Positions 8,385 through 17,799 of a stretch of 64,000 nucleotides of DNA are shown piece by piece. Where the stretch lies: positions 62,001-126,000 of the forward strand of contig NZ_LMOJ01000002.1 of the NCBI RefSeq assembly GCF_001424165.1, in the 5' to 3' direction. The notes under the pieces were generated by a model, which was given only the letters and a program-made list of their open reading frames with translations, was not told the DNA's origin and did not search any database. The number at the start of each line of letters is the position of its first letter. The stretch's first letter is position 1. Both the position numbers and the translations under genes were made by a program. This DNA comes from Massilia sp. Leaf139. Lineage in GTDB: Bacteria; Pseudomonadota; Gammaproteobacteria; Burkholderiales; Burkholderiaceae_D.

Positions 8385-9851
8385 GTGAATCCGACACTGA
8401 GCCAGAAGCTGATGCGTACCAAACCGGCTGAGCGCGCGCACGAAGACAGCCAGGCCCATGGTGGCGGCCTGAACCGCACGCTGGGGCTGTTCCCGCTGAC
8501 GATGATCGGCGTCGGCGCCACGGTCGGCACCGGCATCTTCTTCACCATGGTCGAAGCGGTGCCGAAAGCCGGCCCGGCCGTCATCCTGTCTTTCCTGATC
8601 GCCGCGATCACCGCCGGCCTGACCGCCCTGTGCTACGCCGAGCTGGCGGGGCGGGTGCCGGCCTCGGGTTCCTCGTATTCCTTCGCCTACGCCACCGTCG
8701 GCGAGTTCGCGGCCTTTGTCGTGGCCGCCTGCCTCCTGCTCGAATATGGGCTAGCGGGGAGCGCGGTCGCCATCGGCTGGTCTGACTACCTGAACAACTT
8801 CCTGCAGAACGCTTTCGGTTGGGAGATCCCCGCCCACCTGCGCTCGCCGATGTTCGTTTCGGATCACAGCAACCTGACCGTCCACTCGGGCAATTTCAAC
8901 CTGCCGCCGGTGCTCCTGATCGTCATGTGCTGCATCCTGCTGGTGCGCGGCACCAAGGAATCGGCCACGACCAACGCCATCATGGTGGTCGTGAAACTGG
9001 CGATCCTCGCCTTCTTCTCCGCAATCGCCTTCAGCGGTTTCGATGCCGCCAACTTCACGCCTTTCTTCAATACCGATAACTCGAAAGGCTTTGCCGGCAT
9101 GGCCGGCGTTACCGCTGCCGCCGGCACCGTGTTCTTCTCCTTCATTGGCCTGGACACCATCGCCACCGCCGGCGAGGAAGTCAAGGATCCGCGCCGCAAT
9201 GTGCCGATCGGCATCCTGGCTGCGTTGATCATCGTCACTGCCTTCTACATGCTGGTTGCGCTGGCCGCGATGGGCGCGCAGCCGGCCCACATGTTCGAAG
9301 GCCAGCAGGCCGGCCTGTCGGTGATCCTGCAAAACGTCACGGGTAAAACCTGGCCGGCGCTGGTGCTGTCGGCCGGCGCCGTCGTCTCCGTGTTCTCGGT
9401 GACCCTGGTGACCATCTACGGCCAGACCCGCATCCTGTATGCGATCAGCCGCGATGGCCTGATCCCGAAAACCTTCCAGAAGGTGAACCCGAAGAGCGGC
9501 GCGCCGGTGTCGAACACCCTGATCGTCTGCTTGGTGGTGGGCCTGATCGCCGGCCTGGTTGACTCTACTTTTCTTTGGGACATGGTCAGCATGGGCACGC
9601 TGACGGCCTTTATCGTGGTCTCGATCGCGGTGCCGGTGATCCGCGCCAAGCAGGGGCCGGACGCCGAAGTGGGCTTCCGCGTGCCGTTCGGGCCGTATGT
9701 GATCCCGGGCCTGTCGATCGCCGCCTGCCTGTACATCATGAAGGATCTGCCGCTGGCGACCTTCCGCGTGTTCTTCATCTGGATGGCGGCCGCCGTCGCC
9801 ACTTATTTCCTGTACAGCGTGCGTCATAGCCGCCTGAACAAGAAAGGCTGA
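8385..9851 (+). CDS. Amino acid permease, APC superfamily
   Basis: This is a cytoplasmic-membrane amino acid transporter of 488 aa with about 12 transmembrane segments. The first, TMIGVGATVGTGIFF, carries the APC substrate-binding GxGxGIF-type motif. It resembles the cationic amino acid/YfnA-like branch; the substrate cannot be read from sequence. GTG 8385 was chosen because AAAGGA lies 7 bp upstream and the N-terminal VNPTLSQKLMRTKPAE fits this family. The longer frame from 8307 would include the promoter. It is monocistronic, bounded by a promoter and a strong terminator. Confidence 0.9.
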   Translation: MNPTLSQKLMRTKPAERAHEDSQAHGGGLNRTLGLFPLTMIGVGATVGTGIFFTMVEAVPKAGPAVILSFLIAAITAGLTALCYAELAGRVPASGSSYSFAYATVGEFAAFVVAACLLLEYGLAGSAVAIGWSDYLNNFLQNAFGWEIPAHLRSPMFVSDHSNLTVHSGNFNLPPVLLIVMCCILLVRGTKESATTNAIMVVVKLAILAFFSAIAFSGFDAANFTPFFNTDNSKGFAGMAGVTAAAGTVFFSFIGLDTIATAGEEVKDPRRNVPIGILAALIIVTAFYMLVALAAMGAQPAHMFEGQQAGLSVILQNVTGKTWPALVLSAGAVVSVFSVTLVTIYGQTRILYAISRDGLIPKTFQKVNPKSGAPVSNTLIVCLVVGLIAGLVDSTFLWDMVSMGTLTAFIVVSIAVPVIRAKQGPDAEVGFRVPFGPYVIPGLSIAACLYIMKDLPLATFRVFFIWMAAAVATYFLYSVRHSRLNKKG

Positions 9852-9872
9852 TCGCCCTTGCCATCGCATGCC

Positions 9873-9900
9873 ACGCCGCGCTCGACGCGGCGTTTTTTTT
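9873..9900 (+). terminator. Rho-independent terminator after permease gene
   Basis: Arms ACGCCGCG / CGCGGCGT with a 5-nt loop are followed by T7. Confidence 0.9.
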
Positions 9901-9970
9901 GCCGGCCCATTGACCTGTACTGGACGATTGTTTATGTTGTGGCGAGACCTGGATAAACAGCCGAGAAACC

Positions 9971-10408
9971 ATGAAAGCCGCTGACAAGATCCCGCATTTG
10001 CGCGATGGGGAAAACCTGATCCTGTTCGACGGTGTCTGCAAACTATGCAATGCGTGGAGTAATTTTATTATCCAGCACGACCACCGGCGCCGTTTCAGGC
10101 TGGCGAGTGTCCAGTCGCCCGAAGGGCAGGCGATCCTGGCCCATTTTGCGTATCCGACCGATTACTTCGACACCATGCTGGTCGTGCGTGCCGGTGCCTG
10201 CCTCGAGAAAAGCGAGGCCTTCTTTGCGGTGATGCGCGAACTCGGGTTCCCATGGAAAGCGGCCTGCGTATTCAGCGTGCTGCCGACACCGTTCAGGAAT
10301 TGGCTGTACGACCGCATCGCATTGAACCGCTATGCGCTGTTCGGGAAATACGATTACTGCGCGCTGCCGCACCCGGATCATGCCGGACGCTATCTCGGCA
10401 GCAGCTAG
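9971..10408 (+). CDS. Thiol-disulfide oxidoreductase DCC family protein (DUF393)
   Basis: This small 145-aa protein of the DCC/YuxK family begins with LILFDGVCKLCNAW, the D-G-x-C-x-x-C motif that gives the family its name and a predicted thioredoxin-like fold. Family members are presumed redox proteins; no reaction is established. It has no signal peptide, although the WKAACVFSVLPTPFRNWLYD stretch is hydrophobic and membrane association is possible. It lies just after the permease terminator and ahead of a small membrane protein gene on the same strand. Confidence 0.85.
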   Translation: MKAADKIPHLRDGENLILFDGVCKLCNAWSNFIIQHDHRRRFRLASVQSPEGQAILAHFAYPTDYFDTMLVVRAGACLEKSEAFFAVMRELGFPWKAACVFSVLPTPFRNWLYDRIALNRYALFGKYDYCALPHPDHAGRYLGSS

Positions 10409-10473
10409 CGCGCACGAGGCATTGCGCCGCGCCCGCTGCGAGGCTGTAGCGCTAACCATCATCAAGGAGAAGC

Positions 10474-10695
10474 ATGTCGCAGCTCGAGAAAAAATGGTGG
10501 TTCATCCTGCCGGTGATCGTGATCAGCCCCATGCTGACCATCTTCCTGCTGCGCAGCGCGGACGCCTGGCCCGCCGAGAACCTGGCGCGCTGGATCGTGT
10601 ATTTCTTCTGCCTGCTCGGCATCTGGAAAGCCGTGTCGTTTGTCGGCTGGCTCATCGTCCTGTTCGCCAAGCCGACCAGCCGCGCGCTGGATTGA
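10474..10695 (+). CDS. Small two-helix membrane protein, unknown
   Basis: This is a 73-aa protein with two predicted transmembrane helices (WWFILPVIVISPMLTIFLL and IVYFFCLLGIWKAVSFVGWL) and a short basic C-terminus. I do not recognise the family. Support for coding: an AAGGAG site 6 bp before ATG 10474, typical membrane-protein composition, and a normal stop. It follows the DCC gene by 65 bp and may share its transcript. Confidence 0.65.
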   Translation: MSQLEKKWWFILPVIVISPMLTIFLLRSADAWPAENLARWIVYFFCLLGIWKAVSFVGWLIVLFAKPTSRALD

Positions 10696-10762
10696 GATCC
10701 TGCGCCGCAGTGTGGGATGTGGCGTCGTCCTCGCCGTCGCGTTTTCCCGGTGCATGGCGGCC

Positions 10763-10838
10763 TTGCCGGATGACCAGGCATCCGGCAAAAGGTGCTATTC
10801 TCCATGTCTTTGCAAGGACGGCGTCGCCCTGACGCCGT
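10763..10838. other. Two inverted repeats upstream of the hybrid kinase gene
   Basis: The first is a perfect 10-6-10 dyad with arms TTGCCGGATG / CATCCGGCAA (10763-10788). The second has arms ACGGCGTC / GACGCCGT with a 5-nt loop (10818-10838). Neither is followed by a T-run on either strand, so they are not standard terminators. They may be regulator sites or leader structures for the kinase gene that starts at 10890. Confidence 0.45.
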
Positions 10839-10889
10839 TGTCGGCAGCGACCGGATCTTGCTTTCACGGCAGTACTCTACGAGCAAGCA

Positions 10890-13361
10890 ATGACCCAGAC
10901 CGCTTCCGCCGCGCCCGGCGCCAACCGCTTCGCCGGCAAGCTGCCGCCATTCCAGCGCCAGGCGCTGTGCGCCGCCCTGGCCATCGCGGTGCTGACTGCG
11001 CTCCTGATGCCGATCGCGGCCACCAAGTGGCCGGCCATTCCTTCCTTCCTGCCGGCCTACCAGACGGCGATCATCGGCGCGTATTCGGTGGCAGCCTACC
11101 TGCTGTACGGATATTTCAGGCAGATCGGCACCCATGCCATCCTGTACTTGTGGGGCGGTTCGGTGTACACGGCGGCGATCCTGACGGCCCAGTTCCTGTC
11201 GGTGCCCGGCGCTTTCGTCCCCGGCACCCGCTTGCTGGGCGGCGGGCAGACGACGAGCTGGCTGTGGTTCTTCTGGCACCTGAGCGCAACCGGCATGCTG
11301 TTCTGCTACGCGCTGTCCGAGCTGCGCGCGCCAGGGCGGGTCTCCGCTGACCGCGGCGCCGCCTTCCGCCGCTGCCTGGCCTGGACGGCCGCGGCCGTGC
11401 TGGCCACGCTGGCCGGCGTGACCACCTTCGAACCGCTGTTGCCGGTGGTTGACATCGCGGGCGACTTCAACCGCATCACCCACAGCGGCTATGCCCCCTT
11501 CATCCAGGCCGTGATCATGGCGGCGATCGCGATGCTGTGGCGTGCGACCCGCTTCCAGACCCCGATCAGCGCCTGGATCGGCGTGGCCATGGTGGCGCTG
11601 GCCTTCGACAATGCGATCACGATGGCGGGCGGCACCCGCCTGTCGGTCGGCTGGTACATCGGACGTGTCAATGCGCTGGTGGCGGCGCTGGTGATGCTGG
11701 GCCTGTACCTGAAGGAAGTAAACCGGGTCTACCTGCGCGCCGCCCAGCATGCGCAATTGCTGGCGCAGGCCAACGAACGCCTGGCCAGCGAACACGCTCG
11801 TCTGTTGAGCCTGTTCGAGCAGGCGCCGGGCTTCGTCGCCGTGCTCGGCGACGACGAATGCCACCTGCAGATCGTGAATGCCGCCTTCGGGCGCCTGGTC
11901 GGCAAGCGCGCGCTGGTCGGCCTGCCGATCCGCAAGGCCTTGCCCGAGCTGGAAGGGCAAGGCTGGTTCGACTGTCTCGACGAGGTCGTCCGCAGCAAGC
12001 AGCCCCAGGTGGTCAGCGGCATGAAGCTGAACCTGCGCCGGGGGCCGGGCGGCAGCGCCGAGGAACGCGTGATCGACGTGCTGTTCCAGCCGAACATCGG
12101 TGCCGACGGGGACTTGGCAGGGGTCTTCATCCAGGGCCAGGACGTGACCGAACAGTACCTGGCGCGGGTCGAGCTCGAGCGCCACGGCAGCCGCCTGGAA
12201 AGCCTGGTGCTGGAACGCACGCGCTCGCTGGAAGAAACGCAGGCGGCGCTGATGCATGCGCAAAAGCTCGAGGCGATCGGCAAGCTGACCGGCGGCGTCG
12301 CCCACGATTTCAATAACGTGCTGCACATCATCAACGGCAACGTCGACCTGATCAAGATGCTCAGCGCGGCCAACCCCAAGGTGCAGGAGCGCTGCCAGTC
12401 CGCGCAGACAGCGGTGCGGCGCGGCGCCAAGCTGTCGGCCCAGCTGCTCGCCTTCGCCCGCAAGCAGCCGCTGCAGCCGGCGCCCTTGCAATTGGGCGAG
12501 GTGCTGACCGGCATCGACCTGCTCCTGAAGCGGGCCGTCGGCGAGCGCGTCGAGATGCGCTTCGAGATCGCGCCCGATGCATGGAATGTCGAGGCCGATC
12601 CGCAACAGCTGGAAAACGTGATCCTGAACCTCGTCCTGAACGCCAGCGATGCGATGCCCGAGGGCGGCAGCCTGATGGCCAGCGTGACCAACACCCTGCA
12701 TGAAGGCCTCGACTACGTCCGCTTGTCGCTGCGCGACAGCGGCATCGGCATGACGGACGAGGTCAAGGCACGTGCCTTCGAACCCTTCTTCTCGACCAAG
12801 GGCGTAGGGAAAGGCACCGGCCTGGGCCTGAGCATGGCCTATGGCTTCATCAAGCAGAGCGGCGGCCATATCGACATCGACAGCGTGCCGGAGCAGGGCA
12901 CGACGGTGCATGTCCTGTTGCCGCGCACGAACGAAACAGTAACGGCGCGCAAGAGCGAGACGGCGGTACCCGTCACCGGCGGCAATGAGACCATCCTGGC
13001 GGTGGACGACGAGGCCGAGATCCTCGACAACGTCGCCGCCATGCTGACCCAGCTCGGCTACAAGGTGCTGACGGCCGCTAGCGCCGACGCCGCGGCCCGC
13101 CTGCTCGACGCCGAAACGCGCATCGACCTGCTGTTCACCGACGTCATCATGCCGGGCGAGATGAGCAGCACGGCATTGGCCGAGCATGCGCGGCGCCTTC
13201 ATCCGGCCATCCGCGTGCTGTTCACCTCGGGCTATACGGAAAATGCCGTGATCGACAACGGCCGCCTGGCCGACGGCGTCAACCTGCTCAGCAAGCCGTA
13301 TGCGCGCGAGGATCTGGCGGGCGCGGTGCGCGGCCTGCTGTCGAAAGCGGCCGCCGGGTAG
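10890..13361 (+). CDS. MASE4-domain hybrid sensor histidine kinase
   Basis: This 823-aa hybrid kinase sits in the cytoplasmic membrane. Residues about 20-280 form a MASE4-type multi-helix membrane sensor, followed by a short coiled coil (LLAQANERLASEHARLL) and a PAS domain (about 300-420). The HisKA motif GGVAHDFNNVLH places the phospho-accepting His near 471. The HATPase domain has N-box NLVLNASDAMPEG and G-boxes up to about 690, and a C-terminal receiver domain (about 700-820) has the acceptor Asp near 751 in LLFTDVIMPG. The ligand is unknown. No DNA-binding response regulator is adjacent, so phosphate must pass to a partner elsewhere, or the internal receiver modulates the kinase. Confidence 0.92.
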   Translation: MTQTASAAPGANRFAGKLPPFQRQALCAALAIAVLTALLMPIAATKWPAIPSFLPAYQTAIIGAYSVAAYLLYGYFRQIGTHAILYLWGGSVYTAAILTAQFLSVPGAFVPGTRLLGGGQTTSWLWFFWHLSATGMLFCYALSELRAPGRVSADRGAAFRRCLAWTAAAVLATLAGVTTFEPLLPVVDIAGDFNRITHSGYAPFIQAVIMAAIAMLWRATRFQTPISAWIGVAMVALAFDNAITMAGGTRLSVGWYIGRVNALVAALVMLGLYLKEVNRVYLRAAQHAQLLAQANERLASEHARLLSLFEQAPGFVAVLGDDECHLQIVNAAFGRLVGKRALVGLPIRKALPELEGQGWFDCLDEVVRSKQPQVVSGMKLNLRRGPGGSAEERVIDVLFQPNIGADGDLAGVFIQGQDVTEQYLARVELERHGSRLESLVLERTRSLEETQAALMHAQKLEAIGKLTGGVAHDFNNVLHIINGNVDLIKMLSAANPKVQERCQSAQTAVRRGAKLSAQLLAFARKQPLQPAPLQLGEVLTGIDLLLKRAVGERVEMRFEIAPDAWNVEADPQQLENVILNLVLNASDAMPEGGSLMASVTNTLHEGLDYVRLSLRDSGIGMTDEVKARAFEPFFSTKGVGKGTGLGLSMAYGFIKQSGGHIDIDSVPEQGTTVHVLLPRTNETVTARKSETAVPVTGGNETILAVDDEAEILDNVAAMLTQLGYKVLTAASADAAARLLDAETRIDLLFTDVIMPGEMSSTALAEHARRLHPAIRVLFTSGYTENAVIDNGRLADGVNLLSKPYAREDLAGAVRGLLSKAAAG

Positions 13362-13480
13362 CATGGCGCGCTACCCCGATGGCCATGTCACGCGCCTTTG
13401 CAGCCAGGCGCGCAAAGCCATGTGGCGGACAGCATACTGGCGGTTCGACAACACGCCGCCCGCCGCCGGGCCTGTCCACC

Positions 13481-14092
13481 ATGAATAATTTCTTCCGAGC
13501 GCTGCTGCTGGCGCCGCTGTTCCACCTGCTTCCCGCGCTTGCCGCCGACGATGCCCTGGCTTCGCCTGCCGCCTGTCCCTGGCAGGACGACCTGAAACCG
13601 GTCTCCTTCACCCGGGTGCCGGGCCCTTTTACGCGCACCGTCGATACCGACGCCGGCAAGCAGTCGGTCTCCGTCGCGATGGGGCAGAGGGTGATGCTGG
13701 CCTATCCCGGCACCGACCCGTTCGTGAACCTCAAGCTGGAGCGCTCGGTCGCCGGACACTATGCCGCCGACAAGGCGGCGATCATGGCGCAGCTGCGCAT
13801 GATCGAGCGGAAGGCGCCACCGGAGTCCGGCGACAGGGTGCAGCGTGTCGAACGCGGGCTCGAAGTCGTGGCGCTGAATAACCGCACCTTGACGCCCGGT
13901 GTCGTCAGCATGGTGGTGTGGTTCGACGATGTACATGGCGTCATCGCCACCGCCTACTTGCTGAACCAGAAACCGGAACGGCGCGCTTTCCAGAACTTCG
14001 AGGAATACGCCATCCTGCGCGACCGCTTTATCGGCGATTACACCGCCTGCATGGCCGCGGTGCGCGAGGCCGCCCCGCCGCCCGTCAATTAA
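13481..14092 (+). CDS. Secreted protein of unknown function
   Basis: This 203-aa protein has a clear signal peptide (MNNFFRALLLAPLFHLLPALAAD, cleavage near residue 22), so it is probably periplasmic. The rest is soluble, mixed alpha/beta, with two cysteines (CPWQDD near the mature N-terminus and YTACMAA near the end) that could form a disulfide. I do not recognise a domain. ATG 13481 was chosen because it begins the signal peptide; the frame upstream to 13379 adds a low-complexity segment. It is convergent with the S46 peptidase gene and shares a bidirectional terminator with it. Confidence 0.65.
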   Translation: MNNFFRALLLAPLFHLLPALAADDALASPAACPWQDDLKPVSFTRVPGPFTRTVDTDAGKQSVSVAMGQRVMLAYPGTDPFVNLKLERSVAGHYAADKAAIMAQLRMIERKAPPESGDRVQRVERGLEVVALNNRTLTPGVVSMVVWFDDVHGVIATAYLLNQKPERRAFQNFEEYAILRDRFIGDYTACMAAVREAAPPPVN

Positions 14093-14100
14093 GCGGGACG

Positions 14101-14137
14101 AAAAAAAGCCACGCGCCTCTCGGCAGCGTGGCTTTTG
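14101..14137. terminator. Bidirectional terminator between convergent genes
   Basis: Arms AAAAGCCACGC / GCGTGGCTTTT (loop about 11 nt) are flanked by A-run and T-run, so they work for both the secreted-protein gene and the S46 gene. A separate perfect 18-bp palindrome of GAGGCGCCG type follows at 14145-14162. Confidence 0.85.
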
Positions 14138-14170
14138 ATTCAACGAGGCGCCGCGGCGCCTCATAACGCA

Positions 14171-16330
14171 TTACAGCGCGTTCATTTCCTTCAGCAGGTT
14201 GTCGGCCTTGTCCACATGCTTCATGTTCCACAGCATGTAGCGCACGTCGACCTGGATGTCGCGGGTGTTGGCCGCATTGAAGTCCCAGTCCGAGATGATC
14301 GAGTCCAGGGTGCCGTCGAAGGCCAGGCCGATCAGTTCGCCGCGCTTGTTGAGTGCTGCCGAACCCGAGTTGCCGCCGGTGATGTCGAGCGTCGCCAGGT
14401 AGTTCACAGGCACGGTCTTCAGCGCCGGATCGACATACTTGCCGAAGTCCTTGGCCTTGATGGCGGCCAGCTGGGCGGCTGGGGCGTTGAACTCGCCTTC
14501 GCCGGTGTGCTTCGCAACGACACCCTTCACGGTGGTGAAGGCGGTCCACGAACCGGTGCCGTCGGCGCCGTGTTCACGGCCCATGATCTTGCCGAAGGTC
14601 ACGCGCAGGGTGCCGTTGGCGTCCGGATAAACGGCCTGGCCCTTGCTGTTCATGTAGGCGATCTTGGCTTTCATGTAGCCCGAGTAGGCCTTCTGGATCT
14701 TGCCGCCCAGCTCTTCGCCCTTGGCTTCGTCCTTCAGGTCGGCGTCATACATGGCGACGGCAGCCTTGATGAAGCTGTCGTTGCTGGCCTTGAACTCGGC
14801 CGGGGTCTTCTTCAGCCAGGCGCTGCGCTCGTCCTTGTTGGCCAGCTTGGAACCGGCGTACATGGTGTCGATCGCGGCCTTCAGTTCGTCCTGGCTCATG
14901 CCCGAACGGATGCCCAAGGCCTTGTTGAAGGCGGTGTCCTGCTCTTTCGCCGGCTGGGCCAGGTACTTGGTCAGGAAGTGCAGCACCAGCGCCTTGTCGA
15001 CCTTTTCGTCGTAGGTGCGATCCTGGCCGGTGATGACCGAGGTCATGCGCGCCATGTCGCGTTCCTGGTAGCCCGATTTACGTGCGGCGTCCGGCTTGGT
15101 GCGCTCGTTGGCCAGGCGGTACAGGGTACGTGCCGAGCTCAGGAAGCGTGGCTGGGCGTAACCCAGGTAGAAGCCTTCCTTGGTGCTGTTGTCGCGCTCG
15201 GCGATCAGCTTTTCCACGGCGTCGATGTCGCCCGCGAACTGCTTTTTACGAGCAGCGTCGGCGTTGACCCAGGCCTTCATCGCATTGTGTTCGGCGGTCT
15301 TGCGCTGCAGGAAATCGCTGTTCTCGTAGGAGGTCAGCATGCCCTTGCGGTTCTTGTAGTAGTTGTTGACGCCCGCGATCTGGCCAGCGTACTTCAGCTT
15401 GGCTGCCGGGTCGTTCTTGGTTTCGCGCTCGATGATGGCGAGCACGTCACCCGAGGCTTGCACGAAGGCCGGGTAGTTCCAGTCGAAGGTGTACTGCACT
15501 TCCGACGGCAGGCGGTGGCGGTTGGTGCGGCCTGGGTAGCCCAGCACCATGATGAAATCGCCTTCCTTCGAGCCTTCGGTGGCAATCTTCAGGTGGTGTT
15601 TCGGCACGTATGGGACGTTGTCGGCCGAGTAGTCGGCGGCCTTGCCGTCTTTCGAGACGTAGGCGCGGTAGAAACCGTAGTCGCCGGTGTGGCGTGGCCA
15701 CATCCAGTTATCGGTGTCGCCGCCGAATTTACCGACGCCCGACGGTGGCGCGTGCACCAGGCGCACGTCGCGGATTTCCAGCTGTTTCAGGCGGTAGAAC
15801 TCGAGGCCGCCGTAGTAGCTGGCCACGGTGCAGCGGTAGCCCGGCGTTTTTTCGCAGGCTGCAACCATTTCCTTCTGGTTCTTTTCGATCGCATCGATAC
15901 GTGCCTTGCCGGTCAGCTTGGCGACCTTGGCGTCGATGATCTGGTCGGTGACGTTCGCCACTTCCTCGGTCACGAACACGCGGCTGCCTGGCGAGGCCGG
16001 CACTTCTTCACCCAGGGTCTTGGCCAGGAAACCGTTGGCCAGCAGGTCTTTCTGCGGCGTCGAGTTGACGGCAATGCTGTTGTAGACGCAGTGGTGGTTG
16101 GTGACCACCAGGCCCTGCGGCGAGACGAACGAGGCCGAGCAGCCGCCCAGGCTGACGATCGCGCCCATCGGGAATTCGGTCAGCTTGGTCAGGGTTGCCG
16201 GATCCAGCTCGAGGCCGGCGGCTTTCAGTTGCTGGGCTACTTGTGGCAGCTGCTGCGGCATCCACATGCCTTCGTCCGCGTGTGCGGCGAAGCTGGTCAG
16301 GATGGCCAGCGAGAGGAGAGTCTTTTTCAT
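14171..16330 (-). CDS. S46-family dipeptidyl-peptidase (DPP7/DPP11 family)
   Basis: This secreted serine exopeptidase removes dipeptides from peptide N-termini. It has 719 aa with a signal peptide (MKKTLLSLAILTSFAAHA). The chymotrypsin-like triad is visible: His in VVTNHHC (about 79-80), the Asp region GGDTDNWMWPRHTGDYGF, and Ser655 in TGGNSGSAALN. The position equivalent to the S1 selectivity residue (673 by this count, in LAFDGTLDS) is Gly, as reported for DPP7 with hydrophobic P1 preference, rather than Arg as in DPP11. That assignment is by eye. Length is typical. It is probably periplasmic or outer-membrane associated and used in peptide nutrition. Confidence 0.93.
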   Translation of the reverse strand: MKKTLLSLAILTSFAAHADEGMWMPQQLPQVAQQLKAAGLELDPATLTKLTEFPMGAIVSLGGCSASFVSPQGLVVTNHHCVYNSIAVNSTPQKDLLANGFLAKTLGEEVPASPGSRVFVTEEVANVTDQIIDAKVAKLTGKARIDAIEKNQKEMVAACEKTPGYRCTVASYYGGLEFYRLKQLEIRDVRLVHAPPSGVGKFGGDTDNWMWPRHTGDYGFYRAYVSKDGKAADYSADNVPYVPKHHLKIATEGSKEGDFIMVLGYPGRTNRHRLPSEVQYTFDWNYPAFVQASGDVLAIIERETKNDPAAKLKYAGQIAGVNNYYKNRKGMLTSYENSDFLQRKTAEHNAMKAWVNADAARKKQFAGDIDAVEKLIAERDNSTKEGFYLGYAQPRFLSSARTLYRLANERTKPDAARKSGYQERDMARMTSVITGQDRTYDEKVDKALVLHFLTKYLAQPAKEQDTAFNKALGIRSGMSQDELKAAIDTMYAGSKLANKDERSAWLKKTPAEFKASNDSFIKAAVAMYDADLKDEAKGEELGGKIQKAYSGYMKAKIAYMNSKGQAVYPDANGTLRVTFGKIMGREHGADGTGSWTAFTTVKGVVAKHTGEGEFNAPAAQLAAIKAKDFGKYVDPALKTVPVNYLATLDITGGNSGSAALNKRGELIGLAFDGTLDSIISDWDFNAANTRDIQVDVRYMLWNMKHVDKADNLLKEMNAL

Positions 16331-16458
16331 TCGCGATCGATCAGGATGGTTTCGGGAAAACGTCGGCTCCGGTGGAGCATCCCGAGAGTATCCGTAATCC
16401 CTTACCAGCTCGTCAACCGATATATTTCCGCCCCGCGCAGCGCCCGCGTGAACGGTAT

Positions 16459-17736
16459 TTACAATTGCGAGCCGAACAGCGACGCGAATTCGCCGCTCAG
16501 CTTCTCCGTCCAGGAGCGATTGTTCCAGGCGGCCAGCGTCATGCGCCGCGCGCGCTTCCAGTCGTCCTCGAAAATGGCGACCTGGGCACGGGCGAAATCG
16601 GCGTCGAGCACGTTCAGGTTGGCCTCGTCATTGATGCTGAACGAGCGGTTGTCGAAGTTCGTCGAGCCGACCGAGACCATCAGCGCGTCAACCACCAGTG
16701 CTTTCACGTGGTACATGGTCGGCTGGTATTCGGCCATCTCGACGCCGGCTTTCAGCAAGTCGCCCCAGCGTTCGCGCGAGGCCAGGCGCACGATGCCCGC
16801 ATCGATTTCCTTGCCCGGCAAGATGATGCGCACCTTGACGCCGCGTTTGGCGGCCGACGCCAGGGCGCGGATGGTCAGTTCGTCCGGCACGAAATACGAG
16901 GCCGACAAGTCGATCGAGGTGCGGGCGGCGGTGATCGCCATCAGGTACATCAGGTGCATGCTGGCGCTGCCGCCGGTCGGCGAGCTGGAGAACATCTGGG
17001 CCGGCATGCTGCCCACCGCCTTCAGGGGCGGGAAATACAGCGGGCCGTCGAGCACGACGCCGGTGGATTTCGTCCAGTTGTCGGTGAACACGGCCTGCAT
17101 CTGGCCGACCACCGGGCCTTCGACGCGGAAATGGGTGTCGCGCCAGTGCTTTTCGTCCTGCGCATTGCCGCGCCACTGATCGGCGATGCCGACCCCGCCG
17201 GTAAAACCGACGCGGCCGTCGACGATCAGCAGCTTGCGGTGGGTACGGTTGTTCAAGCGCGCCAGCTTCCACCAGGCCGGCTTATGGTAGCGCTGCAATT
17301 GCACGCCGGCGTCGCGCATCTTTTGCATGGCCTCGTCCGTCATCTTCATGCTGCCGATGAAGTCGAGCATGACATGCACCTTGACCCCGGCGCGCGCGCG
17401 CTCGGCGAGGGCTGCGGAAAATTCCTCGCCGATCGATTCCGACCAGTAGATATAGGTTTCGAAGGTGATCGTTTCCTTGGCGCCGCGGATGGCGTCCAGC
17501 ATGGCGGGAAAGATCCGGTCGCCGTTGACCAGGGCCTCGACCCGGTTGCCCTCGATGATGGGCGGGCCCAGCAGCACGCCCATCGAGCGCCGGAACTGGG
17601 CGTCGTGCACGTCGTACTGGCGCACGAGCTGGGTCTCGATCTGCTTTTCGCTCGGCATGAAATTGAGCGCCAGAAAGCCGGCAAACAATGTCAGCAGGCT
17701 GGTGACAATCGAAACGGTGACTTTACTGGCGCTCAT
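16459..17736 (-). CDS. Phospholipase D family protein, cardiolipin synthase-like
   Basis: This membrane-anchored enzyme has two PLD domains. The 425-aa product (from ATG 17736) begins with one transmembrane helix (VTVSIVTSLLTLFAGFLALNF) and has two HKD motifs, THRKLLIVDGRVGFTGG and YHVKALVVDALMVSVGSTNFDNRS, with the order and spacing of bacterial cardiolipin synthases. The expected reaction is phosphatidyl transfer between phosphatidylglycerol molecules or with another phospholipid. The start is uncertain: an in-frame TTG at 17751 would add five residues, neither has a clear ribosome site, and both lie against the terminator of the upstream gene. It may be translated at low level or from read-through transcripts. 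Confidence 0.88.
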   Translation of the reverse strand: MSASKVTVSIVTSLLTLFAGFLALNFMPSEKQIETQLVRQYDVHDAQFRRSMGVLLGPPIIEGNRVEALVNGDRIFPAMLDAIRGAKETITFETYIYWSESIGEEFSAALAERARAGVKVHVMLDFIGSMKMTDEAMQKMRDAGVQLQRYHKPAWWKLARLNNRTHRKLLIVDGRVGFTGGVGIADQWRGNAQDEKHWRDTHFRVEGPVVGQMQAVFTDNWTKSTGVVLDGPLYFPPLKAVGSMPAQMFSSSPTGGSASMHLMYLMAITAARTSIDLSASYFVPDELTIRALASAAKRGVKVRIILPGKEIDAGIVRLASRERWGDLLKAGVEMAEYQPTMYHVKALVVDALMVSVGSTNFDNRSFSINDEANLNVLDADFARAQVAIFEDDWKRARRMTLAAWNNRSWTEKLSGEFASLFGSQL

Positions 17737-17750
17737 AAGATTTTTTGGCA

Positions 17751-17780
17751 AAAAAAAACCAACGCGTGGAAGCGTTGGTT
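17751..17780 (-). terminator. Rho-independent terminator of the GlsB-like gene
   Basis: Read on the minus strand, AACCAACGC / GCGTTGGTT arms flank a 6-nt loop and are followed by a long T-run. It ends directly against the start of the PLD gene. Confidence 0.85.
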
Positions 17781-17799
17781 AGGTGGAGCAGTCCACTGA

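Noticed and set aside
10763-10788. Rho-independent terminator before the hybrid kinase
   Set aside because: Strong stem but no T-run on either strand.
10452-13364. 970-aa open frame on the minus strand
   Set aside because: It is the antisense shadow of the small membrane protein and hybrid kinase genes; it is rich in Arg/His/Gln from high-GC reverse frames and has no domain, while the plus-strand kinase has complete motifs.
14135-17179. 1014-aa open frame on the plus strand
   Set aside because: It runs opposite to the S46 peptidase and PLD genes and across their terminators; no recognisable motif or signal.
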